From Microvirga sp. SRT01 (lineage in GTDB: Bacteria; Pseudomonadota; Alphaproteobacteria; Sphingomonadales; Sphingomonadaceae): a stretch of DNA of 64,000 nucleotides. Position numbers and translations under genes: made by a program. The stretch spans positions 372,001 to 436,000 of the forward strand of contig JAGSNX010000001.1 in NCBI GenBank assembly GCA_018139225.1, read 5' to 3'. The notes under the pieces are model-generated. The model made no database searches. It was given only the letters and a program-made list of their open reading frames with translations, and was not told the DNA's origin. Shown here one piece after another: positions 47,872 through 56,686 of the stretch (the stretch's first letter is position 1; every line of letters begins with the position of its first letter).

Positions 47872-48728
47872 TCGTTCTGCCCTCCCAGTTTCGAGGGGAT
47901 CACATCCGGGTCCTTCGGCTTCGGCACGGCGTCCGCTTCGGGAGCGCCCTTGCCGGTATCGGCCGTCGAGTCCGCGGTCGTCTTCGCATAGGGTTCGCTC
48001 GACGCCTTGGCGGGCTCACCACCGGGCTTCGCACCCTCCGCCTTCGCGTCCGCCTTCTGCACGGCATCCGCGCTCACCGGCGTCTGCGCACCCTTCGCCT
48101 GTGGCTGGGCAGCCTTCTCGTCGCCGGGCAGCACGTACGCCGCGCCTTCCCAAGGGCTCAGGAAGTCGAAATTGCGGAAATCCTGCGCCAGCGACACCGG
48201 CTCGTACACCACCCGCTTCTCCTCCTCGGAGTAGCGCAGTTCAGTATAGCCCGTCATCGGAAAGTCCTTGCGCAGCGGATGGCCGCGGAAGCCATAGTCG
48301 GTCAGGATGCGACGAAGGTCCTGATTACCCTCGAACAGCACCCCGTACAGATCGTACACCTCGCGCTCCAGCCAGCCCGCGACGGGCCAGATGCCGGTCA
48401 CGGACGGGATCGCATGATCCTCGTCGGTGGCGACATGCACCTGCACGCGGTGGTTCCGGGTCAGCGACAACAGGTTGTAGACGACGTCGAACCGCTCGGC
48501 ACGGCTCGGATAGTCGACCCCGGCGATCTCCATCAGCTGCTGGTACTCCAGCCCCGGCGTGTCGCGCAGCGCGGTCAGCGCGGGGACCAGCCCGTCGCGA
48601 TGGACGTGCAACTGCACCTCGCCGACCAGTTCGACGGCATGCGTCAGCGCGCTGCCGATCGCCTGCGTCGCCAATTCGATCGTCTCGTCGTTCAGCGCGA
48701 CGGCATAAGCGGGAGCGGGAGCCCTCAA
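47868..48728 (-). CDS. nuoC: NADH-quinone oxidoreductase subunit C with long C-terminal tail
   Basis: 286 aa. The 30-kDa-subunit core ends near residue 200 ([18 protein letters not shown]). About 85 further residues form an Ala/Lys/Pro/Asp tail of low complexity (47871-48125), longer than in most NuoC. The start is TTG 48728, overlapping the nuoB stop (TTGA), with GGGAG 9 bases upstream; no in-frame ATG occurs near the N-terminus. Confidence 0.94.
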   Translation of the reverse strand: MRAPAPAYAVALNDETIELATQAIGSALTHAVELVGEVQLHVHRDGLVPALTALRDTPGLEYQQLMEIAGVDYPSRAERFDVVYNLLSLTRNHRVQVHVATDEDHAIPSVTGIWPVAGWLEREVYDLYGVLFEGNQDLRRILTDYGFRGHPLRKDFPMTGYTELRYSEEEKRVVYEPVSLAQDFRNFDFLSPWEGAAYVLPGDEKAAQPQAKGAQTPVSADAVQKADAKAEGAKPGGEPAKASSEPYAKTTADSTADTGKGAPEADAVPKPKDPDVIPSKLGGQNE

Positions 48729-49288
48729 CGCTCGATGCTCCCGCTGCGACGGATCTTACGCTGCAACTGCATGATGCCGTACAGCAGGGCTTCCGCGGTC
48801 GGCGGACACCCGGGCACGTAGATGTCGACCGGCACGATCCGGTCGCACCCGCGCACGACCGAATAGCTGTAATGATAGTAACCGCCGCCATTGGCGCAGC
48901 TACCCATCGAGATGACGTATTTCGGCTCCGACATCTGGTCGTAGACCTTGCGCAACGCCGGTGCCATCTTGTTGCACAGCGTGCCCGCGACGATCATCAC
49001 GTCCGACTGGCGCGGCGATGCGCGTGGAGCCGCACCGAAGCGCTCCAGATCGTAGCGCGGCATGTTGACGTGGATCATCTCCACCGCGCAGCATGCCAGT
49101 CCGAACGTCATCCACCACAGCGAGCCCGTCCGTGCCCACTGGAATAGCTCCTCGGTCGACGTGACGAGAAAACCCTTGTCGGTCAGCTCTCCGTTCAACC
49201 CGTCGAAAAACCCCTGATCGGGCTGGATGATCGACGTACCGGGTTCCGGATTGTTGACGAGGCCGATCGGCCCGGAATGCGCGGTCAC
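48725..49288 (-). CDS. nuoB: NADH-quinone oxidoreductase subunit B
   Basis: 187 aa from GTG 49288, which overlaps the nuoA stop (GTGA). It carries cluster N2: [18 protein letters not shown] and V-P-G-C-P-P. The quinone site lies with NuoD. The longer frame to 49513 is shadow of nuoA. Confidence 0.96.
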   Translation of the reverse strand: MTAHSGPIGLVNNPEPGTSIIQPDQGFFDGLNGELTDKGFLVTSTEELFQWARTGSLWWMTFGLACCAVEMIHVNMPRYDLERFGAAPRASPRQSDVMIVAGTLCNKMAPALRKVYDQMSEPKYVISMGSCANGGGYYHYSYSVVRGCDRIVPVDIYVPGCPPTAEALLYGIMQLQRKIRRSGSIER

Positions 49289-49659
49289 TCCCACTCGAGT
49301 GCTCCCTTCTTCCATGCATAGGCAAGGCCAAGCGCCAATTCGCCGATGAAGATCATCATCGAGATCCAGGCGGTCCAGCCGAGCGAAAAAACGCTTACTG
49401 CCCAAGGATATAGGAACGCCGCCTCGAGATCGAAGATGATGAACAGGATGGCGATCAGATAAAAACGCACGTCGAACTGGCTGCGCGGGTCCTCGAATGC
49501 GGGAAAGCCGCACTCATACTCGGACAGCTTCTGTTCGTTGGGCTGGTGCGTGCCGGTCAGGCGACCGACCAGCATCGGCAGGAATACGAACGCGCTCGAC
49601 AGCGCGATCGCGACGCCCAGGAACAGCAGGATAGGAAGATATTGCGACAGGTCGACCAA
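49285..49659 (-). CDS. nuoA: NADH-quinone oxidoreductase subunit A, first gene of nuo
   Basis: 124 aa, three-helix subunit; Y-E-C-G-F-P-A-F near 50 and [12 protein letters not shown] near 85 are the family signature. The start is TTG 49659 with only a weak purine-rich site, so the operon lead gene may be translated modestly. About 177 bases of non-coding DNA lie upstream. Confidence 0.94.
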   Translation of the reverse strand: MVDLSQYLPILLFLGVAIALSSAFVFLPMLVGRLTGTHQPNEQKLSEYECGFPAFEDPRSQFDVRFYLIAILFIIFDLEAAFLYPWAVSVFSLGWTAWISMMIFIGELALGLAYAWKKGALEWE

Positions 49660-49836
49660 GGGGCTTCTCGCAAGTGCGAACGGATGGCGTCCGCTTTAGG
49701 CCCGCCCGCCGGGACGGGCAAGGCTGGGAGGGTGTGAGAATAACTCGCAAGAGGCATGCGATGCTCGGAAGCACACCTGTGTTGCCCACCCCGCGGATGG
49801 AGGAGCTTTAGCCCTGCCTTGACGCGGGCCGGCCCC
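49660..49836. promoter_or_regulatory. Upstream region of the nuo operon
   Basis: 177 bases between nuoA and the stop of the same-strand phosphatase gene. The nuo promoter should be here. A GC hairpin (GCCCG/CGGGC) lies around 49702-49717. I see no convincing -35/-10 pair and no known operator. Confidence 0.4.
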
Positions 49837-50652
49837 TCAGCGCAACGCCCCCGCCACCAGCTTGTGCAGCTTGGAATGCAGCCCGTCGTTCGCCGCGAGG
49901 AACTCGTTGCGCTCCATCGGCCGGTCGCCACCGCGGAAGTCGGTGACGAAGCCGCCCGCTTCCTTCACCAGCAACAGCCCCGCCGCGACGTCCCACGGCT
50001 TCAACCCAGACTCCCAGAACCCGTCATACCGCCCCGCCGCGACCCATGCGAGGTCGAGCGCCGCCGCGCCGAAGCGCCGGATGCCCGCGACTTCCGGAGC
50101 CACCGCGCCGAAGATGCGGCTCCACTGCGCGAAGTCGCCATGCCCCAGGAACGGGATGCCCGTCGCGATCAGCGCCTCCGACAGGTCGCGCCGCGCCGAC
50201 ACGCGCAGCCGTTGGTCGGTGTGCCACGCGCCCCGGCCCTTCTCGGCCCAGAAGCTCTCATCGGTCAGCGGCTGATAGACCAGCGCGGTCGTGGTCTCGC
50301 GCTTGCCGTTCGGCATCGGCTCCTCGACCGCGATCGAGATGCAGAAGTGCGGGATGCCGTGCAGGAAGTTGGAGGTGCCATCCAGCGGATCGACGATGAA
50401 GCGCGGCTTCGACGGATCGCCCGCCACCTCGCCGCGCTCCTCCATCAGGAAGCCCCAGTCGGGCCGGGCATGGCTCAGTTCCTCGTACAGCGTCTGCTCG
50501 GCGCGCTGGTCGGCCATCGATACGAAGTCGGCAGGCCCCTTGCGGCTGACCTGCAAATGCTGGACCTCGTTGAAGTCGCGCCGCAGCCGCGGCCCGGCCT
50601 TGCGGGCGGCACGCTCGATGACGGTGAAGAGACCGGAATGGGAGGGCATCAT
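49837..50652 (-). CDS. Inositol-monophosphatase-family protein
   Basis: 271 aa from ATG 50652 (AAGGAAG upstream; a second ATG follows at once). Li-sensitive phosphatase motifs: the E-E site (F-L-M-E-E-R-G-E), I-V-D-P-L-D-G-T-S-N-F (metal Asp), and C-terminal W-D-V-A-A-G. Members act on inositol phosphates or on 3'-phosphoadenosine 5'-phosphate; SuhB-like roles in rRNA transcription also exist. The substrate cannot be set here. A longer frame to 50694 runs into a repeat and is rejected. Confidence 0.9.
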   Translation of the reverse strand: MMPSHSGLFTVIERAARKAGPRLRRDFNEVQHLQVSRKGPADFVSMADQRAEQTLYEELSHARPDWGFLMEERGEVAGDPSKPRFIVDPLDGTSNFLHGIPHFCISIAVEEPMPNGKRETTTALVYQPLTDESFWAEKGRGAWHTDQRLRVSARRDLSEALIATGIPFLGHGDFAQWSRIFGAVAPEVAGIRRFGAAALDLAWVAAGRYDGFWESGLKPWDVAAGLLLVKEAGGFVTDFRGGDRPMERNEFLAANDGLHSKLHKLVAGALR

Positions 50653-50660
50653 ACTTCCTT

Positions 50661-50720
50661 CGCCCCTCTCCCTTTGGGAGAGGGAGGGGCCCATCGCTCT
50701 TCAGCGATGGGAGGGTGAGG
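50661..50720. repeat. Intergenic palindromic repeat
   Basis: Two hairpins: CTCTCCCTTTGGGAGAG and the 9-bp stem CCCATCGCT/AGCGATGGG (50690-50711). This block has the look of a widespread alphaproteobacterial intergenic repeat. It lies just upstream of the phosphatase gene. No function is assigned. Confidence 0.65.
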
Positions 50721-50824
50721 ACAGCAAGGTCCTCGGCATCAGGCCGCGGGCAAAGCCCGCGTCGTCGGTCGCGCCGTGTGCGCCGGCCGGGCGGCGGAGT
50801 GTGCGAACAGCTCCGCTGTCCGTC

Positions 50825-51388
50825 TCACTCCGCGCGCCGCACGTAGGTCTGCTCGTACACGTCGACCACGATCTTCGTCCCCGCGGCGATATGCGGCGGC
50901 ACCATGATGCGGACGCCGTTGTCGAGGATCGCGGGCTTGTAGCTGGACGAGGCGGTCTGCCCCTTCACCACCGCGTCCGCCTCGACAATGGTCGCCTCGA
51001 TCGTCGACGGCAGCTCGACGGAGATCGGCCGCTCGTCATACAGTTCGAGGACCACGTCCATCCCGTCCTGAAGGAACGCCGCGGCATCGCCTAGGATACC
51101 GGCGTCGAGCGTGATCTGCTCGTAATTGTCCTTGTCCATGAAGGTCAGCGCCTCGCCGTCCTTGAACAGGAACTGGAAGTCCTTCGTATCCAGCCGCACG
51201 CGCTCGACGGTCTCGGCCGAACGGAAACGAACGTTGTTCTTGCGCCCGTCGATCAGGTTCTTCAGCTCGACCTGCATATACGCCCCGCCCTTGCCGGGCT
51301 GGGTGTGCTGAATCTTCACGGCGCGCCAGATGCCGCCTTCATACTCGATGATGTTGCCGGGACGAATGTCCACGCCGCTGATCTTCAT
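50825..51388 (-). CDS. efp: Elongation factor P
   Basis: 187 aa, three beta-barrel domains as usual. It helps ribosomes through polyproline stretches. The tip loop P-G-K-G-G carries Lys33, the lysine that EF-P-modifying enzymes target; no modifier (EpmA/EarP) is in the window. It starts 52 bases after the M23 peptidase gene. The repeats and Pro-rich linkers in TagH are natural substrates for such a factor. Confidence 0.96.
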   Translation of the reverse strand: MKISGVDIRPGNIIEYEGGIWRAVKIQHTQPGKGGAYMQVELKNLIDGRKNNVRFRSAETVERVRLDTKDFQFLFKDGEALTFMDKDNYEQITLDAGILGDAAAFLQDGMDVVLELYDERPISVELPSTIEATIVEADAVVKGQTASSSYKPAILDNGVRIMVPPHIAAGTKIVVDVYEQTYVRRAE

Positions 51389-51440
51389 GGGATAGACCTA
51401 CTGGAAAGAGCCTGGAAGCCGTGCCTCCGTACCCTGCGAT

Positions 51441-52028
51441 CTAGCGAGACGCGCCCGATCCGGCAAGCAGGGGGTAGGGATTGACGTCCTCTCCCTGCCA
51501 CCAACGCTCGCCCGCCGCCATGCGCTGGACACCGAAATGGAGGTGATAATTGCCCGCGCCGGCGTCGCCAGTATCGCCCACGAAGGCAATCCGCTCCCCG
51601 GCCCTGACCCGGCGACCCTCCGCGATGTCCGGCGCGTAGCCCGACAGGTGGGCATAATAATACACCCAGCGTTGGTCGGGCGAGCGGACGTAGAGCGTCG
51701 TGCCGCCGAGTTTGCTCTCGAACAGCTTCTCGACCGTACCGTCCGCCGCCGCCAGCACCGGCGTGCCGCCCGGTGCCATGATGTCGGTGCCATGATGACC
51801 GCGCGTGCCGCCGCCACGTGCGTCACCGAAGCTGTCGGCGATCGCCGTTCGCGGAACGCCCGCGACCGGCACCACCAGCTTGCCCGGCGGCTTGCGACCG
51901 AACGGCAGCACCTGCTCGACCCGCTCGCGAACGGTCCGGCCGCCGCCGGACCCGAACGACAGCATCGACCCGAACGCCAGCGCGCCGATCACGATCAGCG
52001 CGAGAATGACCCAACCGACCCGCGACAT
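51441..52028 (-). CDS. M23-family metallopeptidase
   Basis: 195 aa. One N-terminal membrane helix (6-28), then a LytM/M23 domain: R-G-H-H-G-T-D-I-M-A (zinc His/Asp) and H-L-H-F-G (zinc/catalytic His). It would cut peptidoglycan peptide bridges, or act as a regulator of amidases. It is anchored in the inner membrane facing the periplasm. It starts 6 bases after the L,D-transpeptidase, so both are likely one unit. Confidence 0.9.
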   Translation of the reverse strand: MSRVGWVILALIVIGALAFGSMLSFGSGGGRTVRERVEQVLPFGRKPPGKLVVPVAGVPRTAIADSFGDARGGGTRGHHGTDIMAPGGTPVLAAADGTVEKLFESKLGGTTLYVRSPDQRWVYYYAHLSGYAPDIAEGRRVRAGERIAFVGDTGDAGAGNYHLHFGVQRMAAGERWWQGEDVNPYPLLAGSGASR

Positions 52029-52034
52029 CCGCCG

Positions 52035-53054
52035 TTACGCCCGGAATACCGCCTTGGTCCCGGGCTTGACCATTACCGACAGTCGCGCCGCATCCCAATT
52101 GGTCAGGCGAATGCAGCCATGACTCTCGGCGCGGCCGATCGTCTCCGGATTGGGCGTACCGTGAATGCCGTAATGATCCTTGGACAGGTCCAGCCACACG
52201 ACGCCCACCGGCCCGTTCGGCCCGGCCGGCAGCAATTCCTTGTCGTCGCCCTTCTTGGCATCCCAGAACAGCGCCGGATTGTAATGGAATTTCGGATTGT
52301 AATCCGCGCCCTTGATCGTCCAATTGCCCAGCGGGAGCGGATCATGCTCCGACCCCATCGTCGCGGTGAATTGCGCGATCAGCTTGTCGTCCTTGTCCAT
52401 AACGCGCAGCACCCCGTCCGACTTGTCGACGACGATATGGTCCGCTTTCGGCTGGTTCGCGTCGACGTTCAGCATGTTCAGCGTCGTGCGCCATTCGTCC
52501 GTCAGCTTCGCGTCATAGGCGCGGCTGGACGGCAGTGCGTTGGGAAACACCACTTTCGTGCCCACCGTCAGCATCGTCTGCGGCGAGTTCAGCGCCATGA
52601 TGACGGCGGGCGTGGTGTGGAACATCTCCGCCAGCTTCTCCATCGGCGATCGATAGCCAAGCGTCGGCAGCTTCGCCTGAAGCGCGTAATCCTTGGGGAG
52701 CGGATCGATGAACGGCCCGGTCAGCGCCGCCTTGCTGAGCGCCAGCGTCACCGTCGGCTTGGCGTTGCGATACGCGGACAGCGCCTGCGCCGTCGCGGCA
52801 TCGGTTTTGCCCGTCACCGGCAGTCCGCGCGATTCCTGAAAGCCCTTCAGCGCGTTGACCAGCGCGATCCCGCCGCGCCCGTCCAGCACGCCCGGCCCGA
52901 AGCCGAGATGATCGAGGATCACCTGCACCCGCAGGATGTCCAGATCGACGGCCGGTTTCGCCGCGGTGGAGGGCGCCTGCGCGCCGGCCTGGACCGCTAC
53001 GACCCCCCCGAACATCGTTGCCGCCAGAGCGAGTCGCCGAATCGGATGCATCAT
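52035..53054 (-). CDS. L,D-transpeptidase (YkuD) with peptidoglycan-binding region
   Basis: 339 aa. A signal peptide (1-24, ending V-Q-A-G-A-Q) precedes a PG-binding region (~35-90), a central part, and the YkuD domain with S-H-G-C-I-R-L and catalytic Cys314, plus H-G-T-P-N-P upstream. It makes 3-3 cross-links or attaches proteins to peptidoglycan. ATGs at 53054 and 53051 are both possible. The M23 gene follows closely. Confidence 0.93.
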   Translation of the reverse strand: MMHPIRRLALAATMFGGVVAVQAGAQAPSTAAKPAVDLDILRVQVILDHLGFGPGVLDGRGGIALVNALKGFQESRGLPVTGKTDAATAQALSAYRNAKPTVTLALSKAALTGPFIDPLPKDYALQAKLPTLGYRSPMEKLAEMFHTTPAVIMALNSPQTMLTVGTKVVFPNALPSSRAYDAKLTDEWRTTLNMLNVDANQPKADHIVVDKSDGVLRVMDKDDKLIAQFTATMGSEHDPLPLGNWTIKGADYNPKFHYNPALFWDAKKGDDKELLPAGPNGPVGVVWLDLSKDHYGIHGTPNPETIGRAESHGCIRLTNWDAARLSVMVKPGTKAVFRA

Positions 53055-53313
53055 CAGGTCCCTTTTTACCGTTACGCTGGCAGATCAACTCGCTAGCGCC
53101 CTCCGGGGTTGCATCCGGCCAATCGCCGGGTTGACCCTACGGCAACTGCGCCCCGACCGCCGATACTTTCCAAGTTCCCGTCGCGGGTCGAATTACCCGG
53201 TGTCCCAAATTGCGACACAAAGAACAGAATTCGTTTTTGATTGATTGACGAAGGATTAATGCAGCGTACATCGGCGGGATCGACACCATTGTTACTAAAG
53301 GGATTTATCCACA
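53055..53313. promoter_or_regulatory. Divergent spacer with likely promoter of the PEP-CTERM gene
   Basis: 259 bases between divergent genes. On the plus strand TTGACG then, after 16 bases, TACATC (around 53243-53270) is a possible sigma-70 promoter for the gene at 53314. It is a weak prediction. The other promoter is not seen. Confidence 0.35.
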
Positions 53314-53910
53314 ATGAAGACTGTAGCTATCCTGCTGGCCGGCGCTCTGATGACCGTTGCTGGCTCGGCTTCGGCGGCGACCTTGACGCGTGGCACGCTC
53401 GGCCAGGTCGAAACCGGCCGTACGCTGTTCGCTGATTACGACACGCTGACCCCCGCCCCCTCCGCGTTCTCGAACAGCTTCGTGTTCGGCCCGACCGGCG
53501 CGTCCGGCCAGGCTGCTCCGATCGACGGCAACATGCCCAGCAACTTCTACGCTGTTCTCGGCGGCGGCTTCACCACCTACACCTTCGCACAGCCGGTTTC
53601 GTCCTTCAGCTTCGACGCCGGTTCGCTCGACGCCTACAACTTCCTGACCATCAACTATCTCGGCGGCACGTCGCAGACGTTCGACGGCTCGGGCGTCGTC
53701 GGCCAGACGTTCCGCGCGATCTTCACCGCCGACGGCGCAGAGCGCATCGCCGGCGTGACGTTCTCGTCGGACCAGAACTCGTTCGAGATCGACAACATCG
53801 CCATCGGCGGCGCGGTGCCTGAGCCCGCCACGTGGGCGATGATGATCGGCGGCTTCGGCATGGTCGGTGGCGCGATGCGCCGTCGCACCAGCAAGCTGGT
53901 CGCAGCCTGA
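53314..53910 (+). CDS. Secreted PEPxxWA-CTERM protein
   Basis: 198 aa. Signal peptide 1-21 (ends A-S-A-A), a beta-rich domain with few charges (F-S-F-D-A-G-S-L, I-A-G-V-T-F-S-S-D), and a C-terminal P-E-P-A-T-W-A signal, a hydrophobic helix and R-R-R tail. This is the PEPxxWA form of the PEP-CTERM sorting signal, processed by exosortase/EpsH-type proteases, and typical of sphingomonads. The body resembles other secreted, exopolysaccharide-linked proteins; its function is unknown. No exosortase is in the window. Confidence 0.92.
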   Translation: MKTVAILLAGALMTVAGSASAATLTRGTLGQVETGRTLFADYDTLTPAPSAFSNSFVFGPTGASGQAAPIDGNMPSNFYAVLGGGFTTYTFAQPVSSFSFDAGSLDAYNFLTINYLGGTSQTFDGSGVVGQTFRAIFTADGAERIAGVTFSSDQNSFEIDNIAIGGAVPEPATWAMMIGGFGMVGGAMRRRTSKLVAA

Positions 53911-53946
53911 TCGAGCGCGCCGGCGGCTCGCCGCCGGCCGTTTGAA

Positions 53947-53984
53947 GAAAGGGGCGTTTCGGTCACGGCCGAAACGCCCCTTTC
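53947..53984 (+). terminator. Strong hairpin terminator after the PEP-CTERM gene
   Basis: A perfect 16-bp stem (arms 53947-53962 and 53969-53984, loop of 6) lies 36 bases after the stop. The 3' arm ends CTTTC, so on the plus strand the stem closes with a short T run. Convergent thiE ends at 54022 and may share it. Confidence 0.85.
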
Positions 53985-54021
53985 CTGATTCTACGTCGCG
54001 ACGACCGGCGCCGAAGCCCTA

Positions 54022-54702
54022 TTATCTGGCGAGCACCTCGCCAAACGCCCGGACCGCCGCAGCCTCGTCTCCACCCCACACCGATCCGGACACCGCGAGG
54101 AAATCCGCGCCCGAGGCCACCAACGGCGCGGCATTGGCGGGCGTGATCCCGCCGATCGCGACCGAAGGCAATTCGAATACCGCCGACCACCACGACAGGA
54201 TCACCGGCTCGGGCCGATGCTGAACCTCCTTGGTCGTCGTCGGATAGAAGGCGCCGAACGCGACATAGTCGGCCCCCGCCTCCCCCGCTTCCATCGCCAG
54301 ATGCCGGCTGTCGTGGCAGGTCACACCGATCTGTGCGTTCGGCCCGAGCGCATCGCGGGCCTCGCGCGGGTCGCCGTCATCCTGTCCCAGATGCACGCCG
54401 TCGGCGCCCAGCCGCTTCGCAAGCGCGATCGAGTCGTTGACGATGAACGCCACCTCGCGGTCGCTGCACAGCCGCTGCAACGGCTCCGCCAGTTTCGCGG
54501 CGATATGCTGGTCGACGTCCTTCACCCGGAACTGGAACGCCGCCACCGGCCCCGCATCCAGCGCCCGCGCCAGCCGGTCCGGGAAGTCGCCCCCCACTTC
54601 CAGCGGCGACACGAGATAAAGCTGGCACGGCGGCCGGCGCTGGTCGCGCGTGAAGGACACGGCAAAATCGGGGTCGAGCGGGCCGAGAGGATCGTCAGTC
54701 AT
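54022..54702 (-). CDS. thiE: Thiamine-phosphate synthase
   Basis: 226 aa, TIM-barrel ThiE that joins the pyrimidine and thiazole phosphates to thiamine monophosphate. Visible: F-Q-F-R-V-K-D (pyrophosphate loop; the family usually has Q-L-R-x-K), V-N-D, G-V-H-L-G-Q-D-D, T-T-T-K-E and I-G-G-I-T-P-A-N. The ATG overlaps the upstream stop by 8 bases. The unusual phenylalanine in place of leucine keeps the arginine and lysine. No THI-box riboswitch is seen nearby. Confidence 0.92.
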   Translation of the reverse strand: MTDDPLGPLDPDFAVSFTRDQRRPPCQLYLVSPLEVGGDFPDRLARALDAGPVAAFQFRVKDVDQHIAAKLAEPLQRLCSDREVAFIVNDSIALAKRLGADGVHLGQDDGDPREARDALGPNAQIGVTCHDSRHLAMEAGEAGADYVAFGAFYPTTTKEVQHRPEPVILSWWSAVFELPSVAIGGITPANAAPLVASGADFLAVSGSVWGGDEAAAVRAFGEVLAR

Positions 54703-55183
54703 CCGCTGCCCGTACCCGCTCCAGCGCCGCAGCGAAACCATCGGGATCGTCGAGCCGGTGCGCGATCGCATCGATCCGCCGCCGTCCGAGCATGATCGGC
54801 TCGCGAAGCCGCACCACGACGTTCGGCCACGCGATCAGCGCGAGGTTCAGCGTAGCGCGCGCCTTCACCTCGGCATCGGTCCAGCCGCCGGGATGTAAGC
54901 TGTCGATGGCAGCGATCGGCACCGTCACGCGCTTGATCGCGCCCGCGCGCAACAGCGCAGCGTTGTGCGCGACCACGCTCGGCCGCGATCGCAGCGTGCC
55001 GATCGCCCAAACCAGCCATCCGATCGCCGTCACGCTCGCCAGCGACAGCACGGTCGCCACCCGCGGCCACCACACCGCCAGCAAAGCATGGACGACGACC
55101 AGCTCCACCAGCGACAGCGTCACCGCCACCCACATCATCGGCGCGATCGCGCGATGACAGGTGAAGGCGACGCCGTCGTCCAA
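54695..55183 (-). CDS. Small membrane protein, function unknown
   Basis: 162 aa with two adjacent membrane helices (about 16-36 and 40-62) and a C-terminal beta-rich region (V-x-V-R-L-R-E-P-I) that resembles a bacterial PH-like fold. The start is TTG 55183, one base after the fba stop; an ATG at residue 15 or 16 is an alternative. It overlaps thiE by 8 bases. I do not recognise a family with confidence. Confidence 0.65.
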   Translation of the reverse strand: MDDGVAFTCHRAIAPMMWVAVTLSLVELVVVHALLAVWWPRVATVLSLASVTAIGWLVWAIGTLRSRPSVVAHNAALLRAGAIKRVTVPIAAIDSLHPGGWTDAEVKARATLNLALIAWPNVVVRLREPIMLGRRRIDAIAHRLDDPDGFAAALERVRAADD

Positions 55184-56095
55184 TCAGGCGTCCTCGCCCT
55201 TATAGATGGCGATGATCTTCTGGAGCATCGCGAGCGCCTCGTCACGCGGCCGCTGGAACGTGTTGCGGCCGATGATCGAGCCGTTGCCGCCGCCCGCCAG
55301 GATGTCGCGCGCGTCCTGATACACCGCGTCCGATCCCTTCGCCGCGCCGCCGGAGAACACCACGATCCGCCGCCCCGCGAAGCTCGACTGCACGACGTGC
55401 TTCACCCGGTCCGCCTGCTTCGACCAGTCGGTCCCTTCGTAGCTCTTCACCGCATCCTTCTGCTCGATATGGTCGGTCGGTAGCTTCACCTTGATGATAT
55501 GCGCGCCGAGCAGCGCCGCCATGTGCGCCGCATACGCGCCGACATCCAGCGCCAGTTCGCCCGCCTTGGACAGGTCGCCACCGCGTGGATAGCTCCAGAT
55601 CACCGTCGCCAGCCCGGCCGCGGAGGCCTCCTCGCGAAGCTCGCGGATCTGCTCCATCGCATCGAAGATCCCGTCGGATCCCGGATAGATGGTGAAGCCG
55701 ATCGCCGCGCAGCCCAGCCGCAGCGCATCCTCGACGCTGCCCGTCTGCGCCTGCGAGATCGAGGTCGCCCAGCTGTTCGAGCTGTTGAGCTTCAGGATCG
55801 TCGGGATGCGTCCCGCAAACGTGTCAGCCCCAGCTTCCAGCATTCCCAGGGGAGCGGCGAATGCCGACAGCCCGGCGTCGATGGCCATCTGGTAATGGTA
55901 ATGCGGATCGTACGCCGGCGGATTGATCGCGAACGACCGCGCCGGGCCATGCTCGAAACCCTGATCGACCGGCAGGATCACCAGCTTGCCGGTGCCCCCC
56001 AGCGCGCCCTGCATCAGGATGCGCGACAGGTTCGCCTTCACAGCCGGGCTCGTGCCCTCGTATTTGTCGAGGATCGTCTTCACTGCTGGTGTCAT
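55184..56095 (-). CDS. fbaB: Class I fructose-bisphosphate aldolase (DhnA/FbaB type)
   Basis: 303 aa. It belongs to the archaeal/DhnA class I aldolases, not the muscle type: V-D-Q-G-F-E-H-G near 44, I-V-F-S-G-G-A near 245 and a G-N-G-S-I-I-G-R-N near 270. The Schiff-base lysine is most likely in H-I-I-K-V-K-L. It cleaves fructose-1,6-bisphosphate. It lies after pgk, separated by the toxin-antitoxin pair. Confidence 0.93.
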   Translation of the reverse strand: MTPAVKTILDKYEGTSPAVKANLSRILMQGALGGTGKLVILPVDQGFEHGPARSFAINPPAYDPHYHYQMAIDAGLSAFAAPLGMLEAGADTFAGRIPTILKLNSSNSWATSISQAQTGSVEDALRLGCAAIGFTIYPGSDGIFDAMEQIRELREEASAAGLATVIWSYPRGGDLSKAGELALDVGAYAAHMAALLGAHIIKVKLPTDHIEQKDAVKSYEGTDWSKQADRVKHVVQSSFAGRRIVVFSGGAAKGSDAVYQDARDILAGGGNGSIIGRNTFQRPRDEALAMLQKIIAIYKGEDA

Positions 56096-56118
56096 GATCG
56101 TGTCCTAAGCTACGTATT

Positions 56119-56448
56119 TCAAAGAGTAAGCCAGCGACGCAACGCCTGATCGATTTGTTCCATCCGCGTCGCGGAGGCATGACCGATGACGGTGACGATG
56201 CGATGACGCTGGACGGAGGTGATGCGATCGACCTGCACCTCGCACTCGACCGTCAGGCCGGTATGCTCCTGCGGGGAGATCGCAACGCGGAACAGCGCCT
56301 CGCCGCCGACGATATCCGTCAGTGGGCACAGCGTAATCGTCGCGTGCGAGTCGTTGAACAGTTCCGCCTGCACGACGACGCTCGGCCGCGCGCCCCCGCC
56401 GCCATCCGGCCCGGCGACCAGCACGATGGCACCGCGGATCAGCTCCAC
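56119..56448 (-). CDS. MazF/PemK-family toxin (mRNA interferase)
   Basis: 109 aa. The MazF fold is visible: R-G-A-I-V-L-V at the start, then R-P-S-V-V-V-Q, C-P-L-T-D, and V-E-C-E-V-Q-V-D-R-I-T-S-V. The usual basic residues that cut RNA are in the R-P-S and T-S-V regions. It should cleave mRNA at short sites when free of antitoxin. It overlaps the antitoxin gene by 10 bases. Confidence 0.88.
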   Translation of the reverse strand: MELIRGAIVLVAGPDGGGGARPSVVVQAELFNDSHATITLCPLTDIVGGEALFRVAISPQEHTGLTVECEVQVDRITSVQRHRIVTVIGHASATRMEQIDQALRRWLTL

Positions 56449-56678
56449 GCCGCATCCTCGCGCGCGATACCGTCCCAGAACGCATAGTCGCCCGCCACAT
56501 CGCGCTTCGATGCGCGCAGCGACTGGCGCCGCGCCTCGCGCCGATAGGCTTCATCGTGCAGGTCGACATAGCGGCGCACCGCTTCCCGCGCGATGTCGCT
56601 CTTGCTGCGCCCCTGCGTGCGCGCCACCGCCGCCAGCCTTTCCTCCAGTTCCGAGTCGAGCCTGACGCCAAGCACCAC
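56439..56678 (-). CDS. Ribbon-helix-helix antitoxin
   Basis: 79 aa. An N-terminal ribbon-helix-helix (L-G-V-R-L-D-S-E-L, then R-S-K-S-D-I-A-R-E-A-V-R-R-Y) binds DNA; the C-terminal tail with many charged residues should wrap the toxin. Two GTG codons, at 56678 and 56675, are possible starts; the second has GGAGG at a better distance. The perfect palindrome at 56687 is its likely operator. Confidence 0.9.
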   Translation of the reverse strand: MVLGVRLDSELEERLAAVARTQGRSKSDIAREAVRRYVDLHDEAYRREARRQSLRASKRDVAGDYAFWDGIAREDAAWS

Positions 56679-56686
56679 GAGCCTCC

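Noticed and set aside
54703..55183. THI-box riboswitch for thiE
   Set aside because: The gene is inside an operon with an overlapping start, and no THI-box core was seen.
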